Assembly (NCBI GenBank): GCA_023268595.1
Contig: JALQUD010000014.1
Span: 1 to 12,669 of the forward strand
Direction of reading: 5' to 3'
Length of the DNA: 12,669 bases
From: Candidatus Saccharimonadia bacterium
Lineage (GTDB): Bacteria > Patescibacteriota > Saccharimonadia > Saccharimonadales > UBA4665
Position 1 is the stretch's first letter; every line of letters starts with the position of its first letter. A program made the translations under genes and the position numbers. Shown in pieces: positions 6,265 to 12,642 of the stretch. Below the pieces are notes generated by a model. It searched no databases. It saw only the letters and a program-made list of their open reading frames with translations, and was not told where the DNA came from.

Positions 6265-7865
6265 TCCGGTTTCGCCGTTGGTTCCGCCTGGCCGGAGCGA
6301 CGGCCGCGTTAAGCTTACTTGTCGCCGTCAGCCTGAGCGCGCCCGCCGCGGCGCACTTGCCGGGGCAGCCTTCATTCCTGCGCATCAACGGCAGCTTCGT
6401 TGATTATTATCCGGTCAAACAGCCCAAGACCGGTTTCATCGGGATACCGCAATCCACCGACATCAACCGCCATATGCCAGGAGAAGCATTGGAGTTCGGC
6501 ATCGACCGCAAACTGCTGGCAGTGTCGAATAACGATGCCAACGACATGACCTTCCAATGGGATTTCGGCGACGGCGGCACAGCAACCGGTCTGACCGCCA
6601 AGCACACGTATCAGGAAGCCGGAGCCTACATGCTACGCATACACGGGACAGTCGAAGGCAAGCGGCGGCTCATCGAATCAAGCGCCATCTTCATTCTGCC
6701 CAGTGAAGATTTCCAGAGGCCACGGGTCTTCGTATCGGTCGACGGCAGGGAAGTCAGCAACGACACGGAAGCGATTTCCATGCCGGCCGGCCAACAAGTA
6801 CGGCTTTCGGCCCGCCTGGCGCCGGACACTGCCCGTGCCGGGGAATTCCGCTGGGATTTCGGTGATGGCGCTACGGCGACCGGCCAGACGGTGACGCACA
6901 CCTTCAAAGAAGACTACCGTAATGCCTACGCTACGGTTCACGTCAACGTGGACGACGGACGCTACTTCGCCGACAATTCGGCCCAGTTAGTCAATCCTGA
7001 TGGCGGAGTTTCCGGCGGACCGGCCGAATGGTACGCCAGCGCCAAACGGGCCATGGAGCAGGGGCTTAGCCAGGTCTTCGGCAACGATCGCACTAATTAT
7101 GGCTTGGCGTTGCTGATATTGCTGTTCGCCGTCATTGCAGGCGCATTCCATTCTCTGACGCCCGGCCATGGCAAGACAGTACTTGCGGCGCTGCTCATCG
7201 GTCAGAAGGATAACCGCTACAAAGACCTGGCTATACTCACGGCAGCCATAACCATAGCCCACACGCTGGTCATATATATCGTCGGTTTCACGCTGCTCGG
7301 CCTGAACGCCAGCCGGTCGGTCAACAGCCTGCTGCCGTACTTTGAGAAGGCTAGCGCCATACTCGTATTCGTCCTGGCGGTCTATTTACTGTCCACCGGC
7401 ATCCGTAAGCTCATTGCTGAACGGCGCCACCAACCGGGCCACGACCATAGCCACGGTGATGCCCATACCCATGAGCATGATCAACATAACCATCATAGCC
7501 ACGACGCGGAAGGCGGGCACGGACATCATCACCACGCCATGCCGGCATTCGTGGCGAAGCTTGGCAAGAATAGCCATACCTGGAGCCTGGTCATCGCTGG
7601 CACCGGTGGTGGTATCGTACCCTGTATCGATGCGCTGTCGTTGATGTTGCTGGCGGCCGGCCTGGGCCATCCGGGGTTCGGCCTCATCCTGGTGCTATTC
7701 TTTAGCCTCGGTCTGGCGCTGACCATAGCCGCGCTCGGACTTCTGTTGCTGGCCGGCAAGCGCAAGTTCCTACCATCCGACCGCTACGAGAAGCAGGTTT
7801 CCATCGCCGCTCCGATCATCTCAGGCAGCTTCATACTGGTAATCGCGCTTATCCTACTAGTCTAG
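6261..7865 (+). CDS. PKD-domain / NicO-family nickel-cobalt transporter with His-rich loop
   Basis: This 534-residue membrane protein fuses an extracytoplasmic head to a metal transporter. A signal sequence (basic RFRRWFR, hydrophobic 11-28, APAAA-H) leads to a mature start AHLPGQ, like the AHPLGN start of many RcnA/HupE-type proteins. Two PKD-like Ig domains follow, each with the WDFGDG core (100-105 and 198-203). The NicO part begins near residue 278, with the metal-site motif FHSLTPGHGKT (H297, H303). A cytoplasmic-type loop, residues 390-425, carries 16 His, and a second conserved motif, GGGIVPCIDAL, lies at 449-459. About six membrane helices fit NicO/RcnA. Family members move Ni2+ or Co2+ (RcnA exports them), but direction and metal are inferred, not shown. 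It is the last gene of its operon, starting by ATGA overlap. It converges on the next gene with both stops in one CTAG, so no terminator lies between them. Confidence 0.92.
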   Translation: MIRFRRWFRLAGATAALSLLVAVSLSAPAAAHLPGQPSFLRINGSFVDYYPVKQPKTGFIGIPQSTDINRHMPGEALEFGIDRKLLAVSNNDANDMTFQWDFGDGGTATGLTAKHTYQEAGAYMLRIHGTVEGKRRLIESSAIFILPSEDFQRPRVFVSVDGREVSNDTEAISMPAGQQVRLSARLAPDTARAGEFRWDFGDGATATGQTVTHTFKEDYRNAYATVHVNVDDGRYFADNSAQLVNPDGGVSGGPAEWYASAKRAMEQGLSQVFGNDRTNYGLALLILLFAVIAGAFHSLTPGHGKTVLAALLIGQKDNRYKDLAILTAAITIAHTLVIYIVGFTLLGLNASRSVNSLLPYFEKASAILVFVLAVYLLSTGIRKLIAERRHQPGHDHSHGDAHTHEHDQHNHHSHDAEGGHGHHHHAMPAFVAKLGKNSHTWSLVIAGTGGGIVPCIDALSLMLLAAGLGHPGFGLILVLFFSLGLALTIAALGLLLLAGKRKFLPSDRYEKQVSIAAPIISGSFILVIALILLV

Positions 7866-9049
7866 TGGCAGGTGCCGGTGCCTTCATCCAGCACCTTGTT
7901 GTCGATGTCGATGAATTTCCAGCTGTAGCCGTTCGACGACAATGTCAGCTTCATGACGCCGTACACCTTGTTGTTACGGTATTCCAGTGGTCCTTTGGTA
8001 CTACTGATACTGTCCAGGTTACCGCCGCCGGTACCCACCACGAATGAACGGATACCTTTGGCCTCGTCCTTTTTGCCATCGGCATCGGCTACGGCGTACT
8101 TCTCATAAATGTGGCTGTGTCCCTGCAGGATCAGGTCGGCATCGGCGTTATACAGCGCCTGGTAGAACGGTTTGACCGAAGAATCGTCAGTGTGGTCACC
8201 GGAGCTGAAGCGTGGATGATGCCAGAAGGCCAGGGTACATTTGGCGCTGGCATTCTGCGATAAGTCGGTCTGCAGCCACTTCATCTGGGCACTGCCTTCG
8301 GTGCGGGCGATGTTGGAGTTTAGCGATATGAAGTGCCAGCCGTTGAGGTTGAACGAATAATAATCAGCGATCTTGTTCCAATAATTGAAGTAGCCTGATG
8401 CGCCGCCGGTATCATACTCGTGATTACCCGGTGTCGGCTTGGTCTTGGCTTTGAACTGTCCCCACGACGGGTCGTATTTGTTCTTGAAATCCGAGTCACT
8501 ACCTTTGTCATAGGCCAGGTCTCCTAGCGCCAGCACGGCCTGGATCGAACTGTCGGCAGTGATAAGGGCGGCAGTCTTCTTCTCGTAACCACGACCATCA
8601 GCGATGTCACCGGCAGCAGCTATCACGAAATCCGGTTCGGCCGGCGGAGTGGTGGGTGGTGTCGTCGGCGGGGTCGTCGGCGGAGTGGTCGGTGGCGTCG
8701 TGGGCGGTGTCGTTGGCGGTGTCGTCCCGCCACCGCTATATGTTTTACCCCAGTTACTCAGTAGGATAGACAGGTCAGCGATGGTCGTCTTGCCATCACC
8801 ATTCAGGTCGGCCGCATCACCGGTCTTGTTGAAATTGCTCAGCAGTATGCTCAGGTCGGATATGGTAACCTTGTTGTCGCCATTCAGATCACCCTGAAGA
8901 TTGGGATTGACGGCAGCGAAGGACTGCCAGAGGAAGACTATGCCGGCAACCGCCAGGACGGCGGCTATAATCATGGGCTTGGCATGCTGCTTGCCGATGG
9001 CTTTCGTTATCTTCGTTATCTGCGTTTTGTGCGGTATGCGTGCCGTCAT
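7862..9049 (-). CDS. Secreted dockerin-like / metallophosphoesterase protein
   Basis: The protein has 395 residues. A Lys-rich N-terminus and a hydrophobic segment (about 26-42) ending in QSFAA suggest export, with cleavage or anchoring near residue 46. Two Ca-binding dockerin type I repeats follow: DLNGDNKVTISDLSILLSNF (54-73) and DLNGDGKTTIADLSILLSNW (81-100). A linker of seven exact TTPP units (109-136) joins them to a calcineurin-like phosphoesterase domain of the purple-acid-phosphatase-like type. Its metal-site motifs are all present: GDIAD (D148), GDLAY (D177), GNHE (N209, H210), WHHPRFSSG (H277, H278) and GHSH (H311, H313). It should therefore be an active di-metal phosphohydrolase; the substrate is unknown. 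No cohesin gene is in view, so the dockerin partner is unknown. The start is the ATG at 9049; -10 and AGGAG elements lie just upstream. Confidence 0.93.
   Translation of the reverse strand: MTARIPHKTQITKITKAIGKQHAKPMIIAAVLAVAGIVFLWQSFAAVNPNLQGDLNGDNKVTISDLSILLSNFNKTGDAADLNGDGKTTIADLSILLSNWGKTYSGGGTTPPTTPPTTPPTTPPTTPPTTPPTTPPAEPDFVIAAAGDIADGRGYEKKTAALITADSSIQAVLALGDLAYDKGSDSDFKNKYDPSWGQFKAKTKPTPGNHEYDTGGASGYFNYWNKIADYYSFNLNGWHFISLNSNIARTEGSAQMKWLQTDLSQNASAKCTLAFWHHPRFSSGDHTDDSSVKPFYQALYNADADLILQGHSHIYEKYAVADADGKKDEAKGIRSFVVGTGGGNLDSISSTKGPLEYRNNKVYGVMKLTLSSNGYSWKFIDIDNKVLDEGTGTCH
8643..8726. repeat. Seven tandem 12-base units encoding the TTPP linker
   Basis: Seven contiguous 12-base units of the form GGYGGNGTSGTN (read on the + strand) encode seven TTPP linker units of the phosphoesterase on the - strand. 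Units differ mainly at third codon positions, so the repeat is old or kept at the protein level. Length variation between strains by slippage would stay in frame. Confidence 0.9.
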
Positions 9050-9065
9050 GCGGGTATGTTGGTTA

Positions 9066-9076
9066 CTCCTATTATA
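9066..9076 (-). promoter_or_regulatory. -10 element and AGGAG of the phosphoesterase gene
   Basis: Reading the - strand, a perfect TATAAT (9076 to 9071) runs directly into AGGAG (9070 to 9066), with the ATG at 9049. No convincing -35 is found at 16-18 bases. A normal start point near 9064 would leave the AGGAG outside the mRNA, with a leader of about 15 nt. Either it starts unusually close to the -10 or the AGGAG is not used. Confidence 0.55.
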
Positions 9077-9140
9077 CGATACTCGTTTATGCGTCGCTTA
9101 GCAATGAAACGCTCATGCTTTTATATACCATAATCATATA

Positions 9141-9169
9141 TTGACTTAAGTGCAATAACTTGGTATTAT
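9141..9169 (+). promoter_or_regulatory. Strong promoter of the deacetylase gene (extended -10)
   Basis: TTGACT (9141-9146), a spacer of exactly 17 bases and TATTAT (9164-9169) preceded by TGG (an extended -10) make this the best promoter in the window. The predicted start is near 9176, giving a leader of about 128 nt before the ATG at 9304. AT-rich sequence upstream (9119-9140) could act as an UP-like element. Confidence 0.82.
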
Positions 9170-9173
9170 GCCA

Positions 9174-9186
9174 TCACGAATCGTGA
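9174..9186. promoter_or_regulatory. Perfect 13-base palindrome at the predicted transcription start
   Basis: TCACGA-A-TCGTGA is a perfect inverted repeat centred on 9180, placed across the expected start point of the deacetylase transcript. This is a typical operator position. In RNA it would also form a short hairpin at the extreme 5' end (five pairs, AAT loop). Which of the two matters cannot be decided from the sequence. Confidence 0.5.
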
Positions 9187-9205
9187 GGGAAGGGGACGTT
9201 CTACG

Positions 9206-9297
9206 CCTCCTTCTTTTTGCGAAGGGATAATAACCATAAGCGGTACCCTTCCACGGCTTTCATGGAAGTCTAGGAATAAGGGAACCGTAACAAGGAA
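9206..9297 (+). promoter_or_regulatory. Structured 5' leader and ribosome binding site of the deacetylase mRNA
   Basis: The leader can form a hairpin CCTTC/GAAGG (9209-9213 with 9221-9225, loop TTTTTGC). Further on lie two partly competing helices: CTTCCA/TGGAAG (9248-9253 with 9263-9268), and a longer one, CGGTACCCTT (9241-9250) with AAGGGAACCG (9278-9287), nine pairs and one A-A mismatch. The two share bases 9248-9250 and cannot both form fully. The long helix ends four bases before AAGGA (9292-9296), which sits seven bases before the ATG, an ideal Shine-Dalgarno placement. This may be a stabilising leader or a switch. Confidence 0.5.
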
Positions 9298-9303
9298 CAA
9301 CGT

Positions 9304-11205
9304 ATGAGCAACAGTACTGAGAAGCTCACTGCTTACGCAAAGGGTCACAAGCTTGTTACCGGTTGTATCGTCACGGGCGTAGTCGCCCTGGTAGCGATCG
9401 GTGGCGTCATGGCCTGGAGCAACGGCAGCAACGCTAGTAACGCCTCCGACAAGAAGCCGGCAGTCGTAGCTAACGACGACAACAAAAAGCAGACCGAAAA
9501 CAAACAGAATGCAACCGACGATGAGCAGAAAACTGTCGTCAGCGGTTCGGCAGCTAACGACAATAGTGGCGACAACGGCTCCGCCGGCGCTGCACAGCAG
9601 ACCGCATCGATCGGCCGTGTCGGCAACCTGAGCACCGGCGTCATCACTTCAACCGCTTCAGCTCCAGCTGCCAGCACTCCATCCGTCACCCCGACCAACC
9701 CGTCGAACCCGGCCAACCCTTCGCAGCCAGGACAGGGTAACGGCGGCACAACTCCAGTCCAACCAGGACAGGGTGGTGGCGACACTACCCCGACCCAGCC
9801 AGGCCAGGGTGGCGGCACAACTACTCCACCAGCCAGCAGCACCAACCTGTTCGTGAACGGTACGGTCGAAGCCGGCACCGACACCACAGCCGATGGCTGG
9901 GGTACGGTACAGAACCCTAACGACATGGTAGCTACTTTTGCCCGCGTCGCTAACGGTCACAACAACAGCCGTAGCCTATCAATCGACGTTACCGCACCTG
10001 GCAGCGTCCTGACAGCTAACGAATACCGCTTCGCACAGTGGTCACAGACCGCTTCGATGCCTGTCACCGCCAACAACACTTACACCTTCAGCCACTACTA
10101 CAAGGCAAACGTTGCAACCCAGATCGACATCGAGTATGTCAGTGCAACCGGCAGCACCTACGATGTCCTGGCCGATGTCCCAGCCGCCAGCGACTGGACC
10201 CAGTTTAGCAAGACCTTCACCGTTCCTGCTGGCGTCAGCGCTGTGAACATCTACCACGCTATCGCCCAGGTCGGCAGCTTGCAGACCGACGACTACAGCC
10301 TGGTAGCTGGCAGCACCGCTCCAACCAACCCGACCACTCCTACTAGCCCTACGGACCCGGGCACCACCCCAACCAACCCGACTAACCCGACTAACCCAGG
10401 TACCCCAAGCACGGGCACTGGTGCACGCGTCAGCCTGACCTTCGACGATGGCTGGAAGAGCATCTACGCCAATGGCCTGCCTATCCTGCAGAAGTACGGC
10501 TTCAAGTCCACCCAGTACGTTAACAGCCAGCCTACGCTTGACAGCTACAGTGGCTACTACACCATCGATAACATCGCGGCCTTTAACAACGCTGGCCACG
10601 AAATCGCATGGCACACTAACACCCACAACAACGCCCTGCAGAACATCAACAGCGTAGACCAGGCAACCCTGACCGCCGAGCTCAAGCCGAACGCTACGTT
10701 CGTACAGCAGCTCATGAACGTCGGTGTGACCCTGTCCAGCAACTACGCTTCGCCATTCGGCACCCGTAGCGCCGCAGCAGTTTCCACTGCCCAGGCGAAT
10801 GGTTTCAACACCTACCGCACGACCGACGACGGCTACAACCTGCCCGGCCAGACCGACCTGACCTACCTGAAGGTCAAGAACGTCTGTGGCGTTACCGGTC
10901 TGGAAGCTTGTGGTGGCGCCAAGACCACTGCAGCCCAGGTCGCTACCTGGATCAGTGAAGCCCAGGCTCAGAACGCATGGCTGATCATCGTCTTCCACGA
11001 AGTCGCTTACCAGACTACCGTTGAAGCCCAGGCTACCGGCACCGCATGTGACGCTGATCCTGCCGACGGCGGCCCAGCTGGCGCCTGCACCGTAGACCAG
11101 AGCTACGCAGTTACTCCGGCCGACCTGGACGCTATGCTGCAAGTCATCAAGACCAGCGGCATCAACGTACAGACCGTACGCGACGCAGTCGCAGCCATCA
11201 AGTAA
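9304..11205 (+). CDS. Secreted CBM / polysaccharide deacetylase (CE4) protein
   Basis: The protein has 633 residues. One hydrophobic segment (about 17-38) without a clear cleavage site exports or anchors it. A polar low-complexity stretch (39-124) and a Pro/Gly/Gln linker with repeated QPGQG follow. Residues 180-335 look like a beta-sandwich carbohydrate-binding module (LFVNGTVEAG..., ending DDYSLVAG). A second Thr-Asn-Pro linker (338-373) leads to a NodB-type deacetylase: TFDDGW (D381, D382), HTNTH (H437, H441), ASPFG (482-486, PgaB-like rather than RPPYG) and IVFHEV (H565). It should remove acetyl groups from an N-acetylated glycan outside the cell; the substrate is not readable. Four Cys (528, 536, 582, 595) could form two disulfides. 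All eight Arg codons are CGT or CGC, unlike the CGG-rich neighbours, which together with the strong promoter suggests high expression. Confidence 0.92.
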   Translation: MSNSTEKLTAYAKGHKLVTGCIVTGVVALVAIGGVMAWSNGSNASNASDKKPAVVANDDNKKQTENKQNATDDEQKTVVSGSAANDNSGDNGSAGAAQQTASIGRVGNLSTGVITSTASAPAASTPSVTPTNPSNPANPSQPGQGNGGTTPVQPGQGGGDTTPTQPGQGGGTTTPPASSTNLFVNGTVEAGTDTTADGWGTVQNPNDMVATFARVANGHNNSRSLSIDVTAPGSVLTANEYRFAQWSQTASMPVTANNTYTFSHYYKANVATQIDIEYVSATGSTYDVLADVPAASDWTQFSKTFTVPAGVSAVNIYHAIAQVGSLQTDDYSLVAGSTAPTNPTTPTSPTDPGTTPTNPTNPTNPGTPSTGTGARVSLTFDDGWKSIYANGLPILQKYGFKSTQYVNSQPTLDSYSGYYTIDNIAAFNNAGHEIAWHTNTHNNALQNINSVDQATLTAELKPNATFVQQLMNVGVTLSSNYASPFGTRSAAAVSTAQANGFNTYRTTDDGYNLPGQTDLTYLKVKNVCGVTGLEACGGAKTTAAQVATWISEAQAQNAWLIIVFHEVAYQTTVEAQATGTACDADPADGGPAGACTVDQSYAVTPADLDAMLQVIKTSGINVQTVRDAVAAIK

Positions 11206-11216
11206 GTAAAACTTAC
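11202..11216. repeat. Inverted repeat over the deacetylase stop codon
   Basis: GTAAGT-AAA-ACTTAC is a perfect 6-base inverted repeat with a 3-base centre. It begins in the last sense codon and contains the TAA stop (11203-11205). There is no T-run, so it is not a terminator; it may be a 3' RNA structure or chance. Confidence 0.45.
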
Positions 11217-11230
11217 CCGCTTGATAGCAG

Positions 11231-11258
11231 AAAAGGAGCCGCCCGACGGCTCCTTTTT
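11231..11258 (+). terminator. Intrinsic terminator of the deacetylase gene
   Basis: GGAGCCG (11235-11241), loop CCCGA, CGGCTCC (11247-11253) and TTTTT form a classic rho-independent terminator 30 bases after the stop. The A-run before the stem pairs with the T-run, so it could also work on the - strand, though no - strand gene ends here. Confidence 0.93.
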
Positions 11259-11262
11259 CATT

Positions 11263-11391
11263 GGCTGTAACAATTCTTACAGCCCGATATTCCTGATGGT
11301 GGTGTAATGAGATTGTGCTAATGAGTCGTCAAGACTCAAAAAACGATGTGATGTCGAGCACAAAACCCCGCATGACACGAGCGGGGTTTTT
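11263..11391 (+). ncRNA. Candidate small structured RNA (unassigned)
   Basis: Between two terminators lies a gene-free stretch with nested pairing. GGCTGTAA/TTACAGCC (11263-11270 with 11277-11284) makes eight pairs. TTGTGCT/AGCACAA (11313-11319 with 11357-11363) makes seven pairs and encloses GAGTC/GACTC (11323-11327 with 11333-11337). The stretch ends in the terminator at 11362-11391. No open frame of note and no known RNA family is recognised (not tRNA, SRP RNA or 6S). The promoter is uncertain: TTGGCT at 11261 with GATATT at 11286 is poor (19-base spacer). The alternative is plain read-through into a second, backup terminator. Confidence 0.3.
11362..11391 (+). terminator. Second intrinsic terminator
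   Basis: AAAACCCCGC (11362-11371), a nine-base loop and GCGGGGTTTT (11381-11390) plus one more T form a strong terminator. It lies over 100 bases after the deacetylase terminator and before the promoter of the channel gene, so it either backs up the first one or ends a separate short transcript. Confidence 0.9.
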
Positions 11392-11476
11392 ATGCGTTTT
11401 TAGATGCCCTGCGGAGTCATTTCCGGCAAGCAAACCCAAGTCACGCCCGACGTTCAGATGACGAACCTGCTGCTGA
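11392..11476. other. Short intergenic stretch without recognised features
   Basis: Nothing convincing was seen here between the second terminator and the promoter of the channel gene. The one short frame crossing it (from 11351) runs through the terminator and has no ribosome binding site. Confidence 0.6.
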
Positions 11477-11506
11477 TTTACAGTATGAGGCTATATACTT
11501 TATAGT
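11477..11506 (+). promoter_or_regulatory. Promoter of the MscS-family gene, with an inverted repeat at the -10
   Basis: TTTACA (11477-11482), an 18-base spacer and TATAGT (11501-11506) form a good promoter. A second possible -10, TATACT (11494-11499), overlaps. CTATA (11491-11495) and TATAG (11501-11505) form an inverted repeat that covers the -10 and could be an operator. The start near 11513 gives a leader of about 48 nt. Confidence 0.6.
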
Positions 11507-11560
11507 AATAAGCAATAGCTAAACCAACCGTAAAGATCAGTCAAGGATCAACCAGCCCTT

Positions 11561-12640
11561 ATGTACTTATTCGCCCAGGCGACGAACACCGACAAGACAA
11601 TCGGTCAGGCCAAGACAGTTTTCGAACGGATTTCCGAGTCACTGTTCAACACCGAATCAATCGTCGTTTTCATCTTATCCATCGTCATAGCTCTGCTGCT
11701 CGGTCGGCTGCTTGCCAGCATCCTACGCCGTGTGACGCGGGCTATCGGTGCCCAGGCCGACAAGACCGAAGACCTGTCCCAGGTCAACAAGCTGCGCCGC
11801 ATCGAGACGCTCATCGTCCTGTCCATCGCCGCCGTCCGGACACTACTATTAGTCCTGGCCATATATTTCTGGTGGGTTTTCACGCACGACACGCAGCAAT
11901 CGACCGCCATATTGGGAGCCAGCGCCGTCCTGACCATCATCGCATCCGGTGCGTTGTTCAACATCCTGCGCGATGTCGCCAGCGGCTCGGTCATGATGGC
12001 CGAACACTGGTATGGCGTGGGTGACCACATCCGCGTCGAACCGTTGGTCGACGTGCAAGGCGTCGTAGAGCGCGTCACACTCCGTTCCACCAAGTTGCGC
12101 AAGGTCACCGGAGAGGTCATATGGGTCAACAACAAGGACATAGCCGGCGTAGCCGTCACGCCCAAGGGTGTACGCACCATCGCCATCGAGTTATATGCCA
12201 AGGACATCAACAAAGTCATCGATCTGATAGACGATACTAACCTGCGCCTGCCGCAAGGCGCCTTGGCCGTGGTCAACCCGCTATCAATCATGATCAAGAC
12301 CGAGGTAGCTAAGAACTTATGGCATGTCACAGCTATCGCTGAGGTAGCACCGGGCCGCGAATGGATGCTCGATAAGTTCGCGATCGATGTCATCAAAGAA
12401 CTGGACGAGAAGTACAAGTCCCTGGCTCATGAGCCGATAACCCGCTATGCCGACACCGAAGCCGAACGGCGCTTTGCCCGGGCCATCCATAACGCCCGCA
12501 AGTCAAAGATCGAGCGACAGAGCGTCGTCAAGAAAGTCGCGGCCAAGCGCCATGACGCTAAAGTGCGCGCCTCTACACGCACACCCAAACATCGCGACAA
12601 ATCAAAATCTTCCGGTGTCAAAACCGGGCGCAGCCTGTAA
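11561..12640 (+). CDS. MscS-family mechanosensitive ion channel with basic C-terminal tail
   Basis: This 359-residue inner-membrane channel should open under membrane tension to release solutes during osmotic downshock. Three hydrophobic segments (about 34-56, 82-106 and 114-133) are followed by the family's pore-lining and beta-domain region: ASGALFNILRDVASGSVMM, then WYGVGDHIRVEPLVDVQGVVERVTLRSTKLR and GEVIWVNNKDI. The length and order fit small MscS/YnaI-type proteins. The last 60 or so residues are very rich in Lys and Arg (KSKIERQSVVKKVAAKRH and on) and look disordered, which is not usual for the family. The ATG at 11561 has only a distant AAGGA (11543-11547, 13 bases away). No better start is seen. 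A terminator follows directly, and its own promoter precedes it, so it is monocistronic. Confidence 0.93.
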   Translation: MYLFAQATNTDKTIGQAKTVFERISESLFNTESIVVFILSIVIALLLGRLLASILRRVTRAIGAQADKTEDLSQVNKLRRIETLIVLSIAAVRTLLLVLAIYFWWVFTHDTQQSTAILGASAVLTIIASGALFNILRDVASGSVMMAEHWYGVGDHIRVEPLVDVQGVVERVTLRSTKLRKVTGEVIWVNNKDIAGVAVTPKGVRTIAIELYAKDINKVIDLIDDTNLRLPQGALAVVNPLSIMIKTEVAKNLWHVTAIAEVAPGREWMLDKFAIDVIKELDEKYKSLAHEPITRYADTEAERRFARAIHNARKSKIERQSVVKKVAAKRHDAKVRASTRTPKHRDKSKSSGVKTGRSL

Positions 12641-12642
12641 CT

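Noticed and set aside
8643..8726. Regular 12-base repeat as a possible CRISPR-like or regulatory array
   Set aside because: The units are directly adjacent with no spacers and encode an exact TTPP protein linker.
9120..9160. Second - strand promoter (TTGCAC, 17-base spacer, TATGGT) for the phosphoesterase
   Set aside because: The -10 is weak, the region is simply AT-rich, and a perfect TATAAT lies nearer the gene. It could still be an additional promoter.
9345..9926. Open frame of 193 codons on the - strand opposite the deacetylase N-terminus
   Set aside because: It mirrors the repetitive Pro/Gly linker and low-complexity region on the other strand; no start signals.
10042..11142. Long open frame of 366 codons on the - strand inside the deacetylase gene
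   Set aside because: It is the antisense of a gene with strong domain evidence. Its own translation is Val/Gly-rich without any motif, and it has no promoter or ribosome binding site.
11263..11391. tRNA, SRP RNA or 6S RNA in the gene-free stretch
   Set aside because: No cloverleaf, TTCGA-type loop, CCA end or SRP core motif was seen, so only an unassigned candidate RNA is kept.
11351..11460. Short frame of about 36 codons starting at 11351
   Set aside because: It reads straight through a strong terminator stem and has no ribosome binding site.
11605..12417. Open frame of 270 codons on the - strand inside the MscS-family gene
   Set aside because: The translation is rich in Ser/Thr/Met/Arg, typical of antisense reading of a membrane protein gene, and the + strand protein is clearly recognised.
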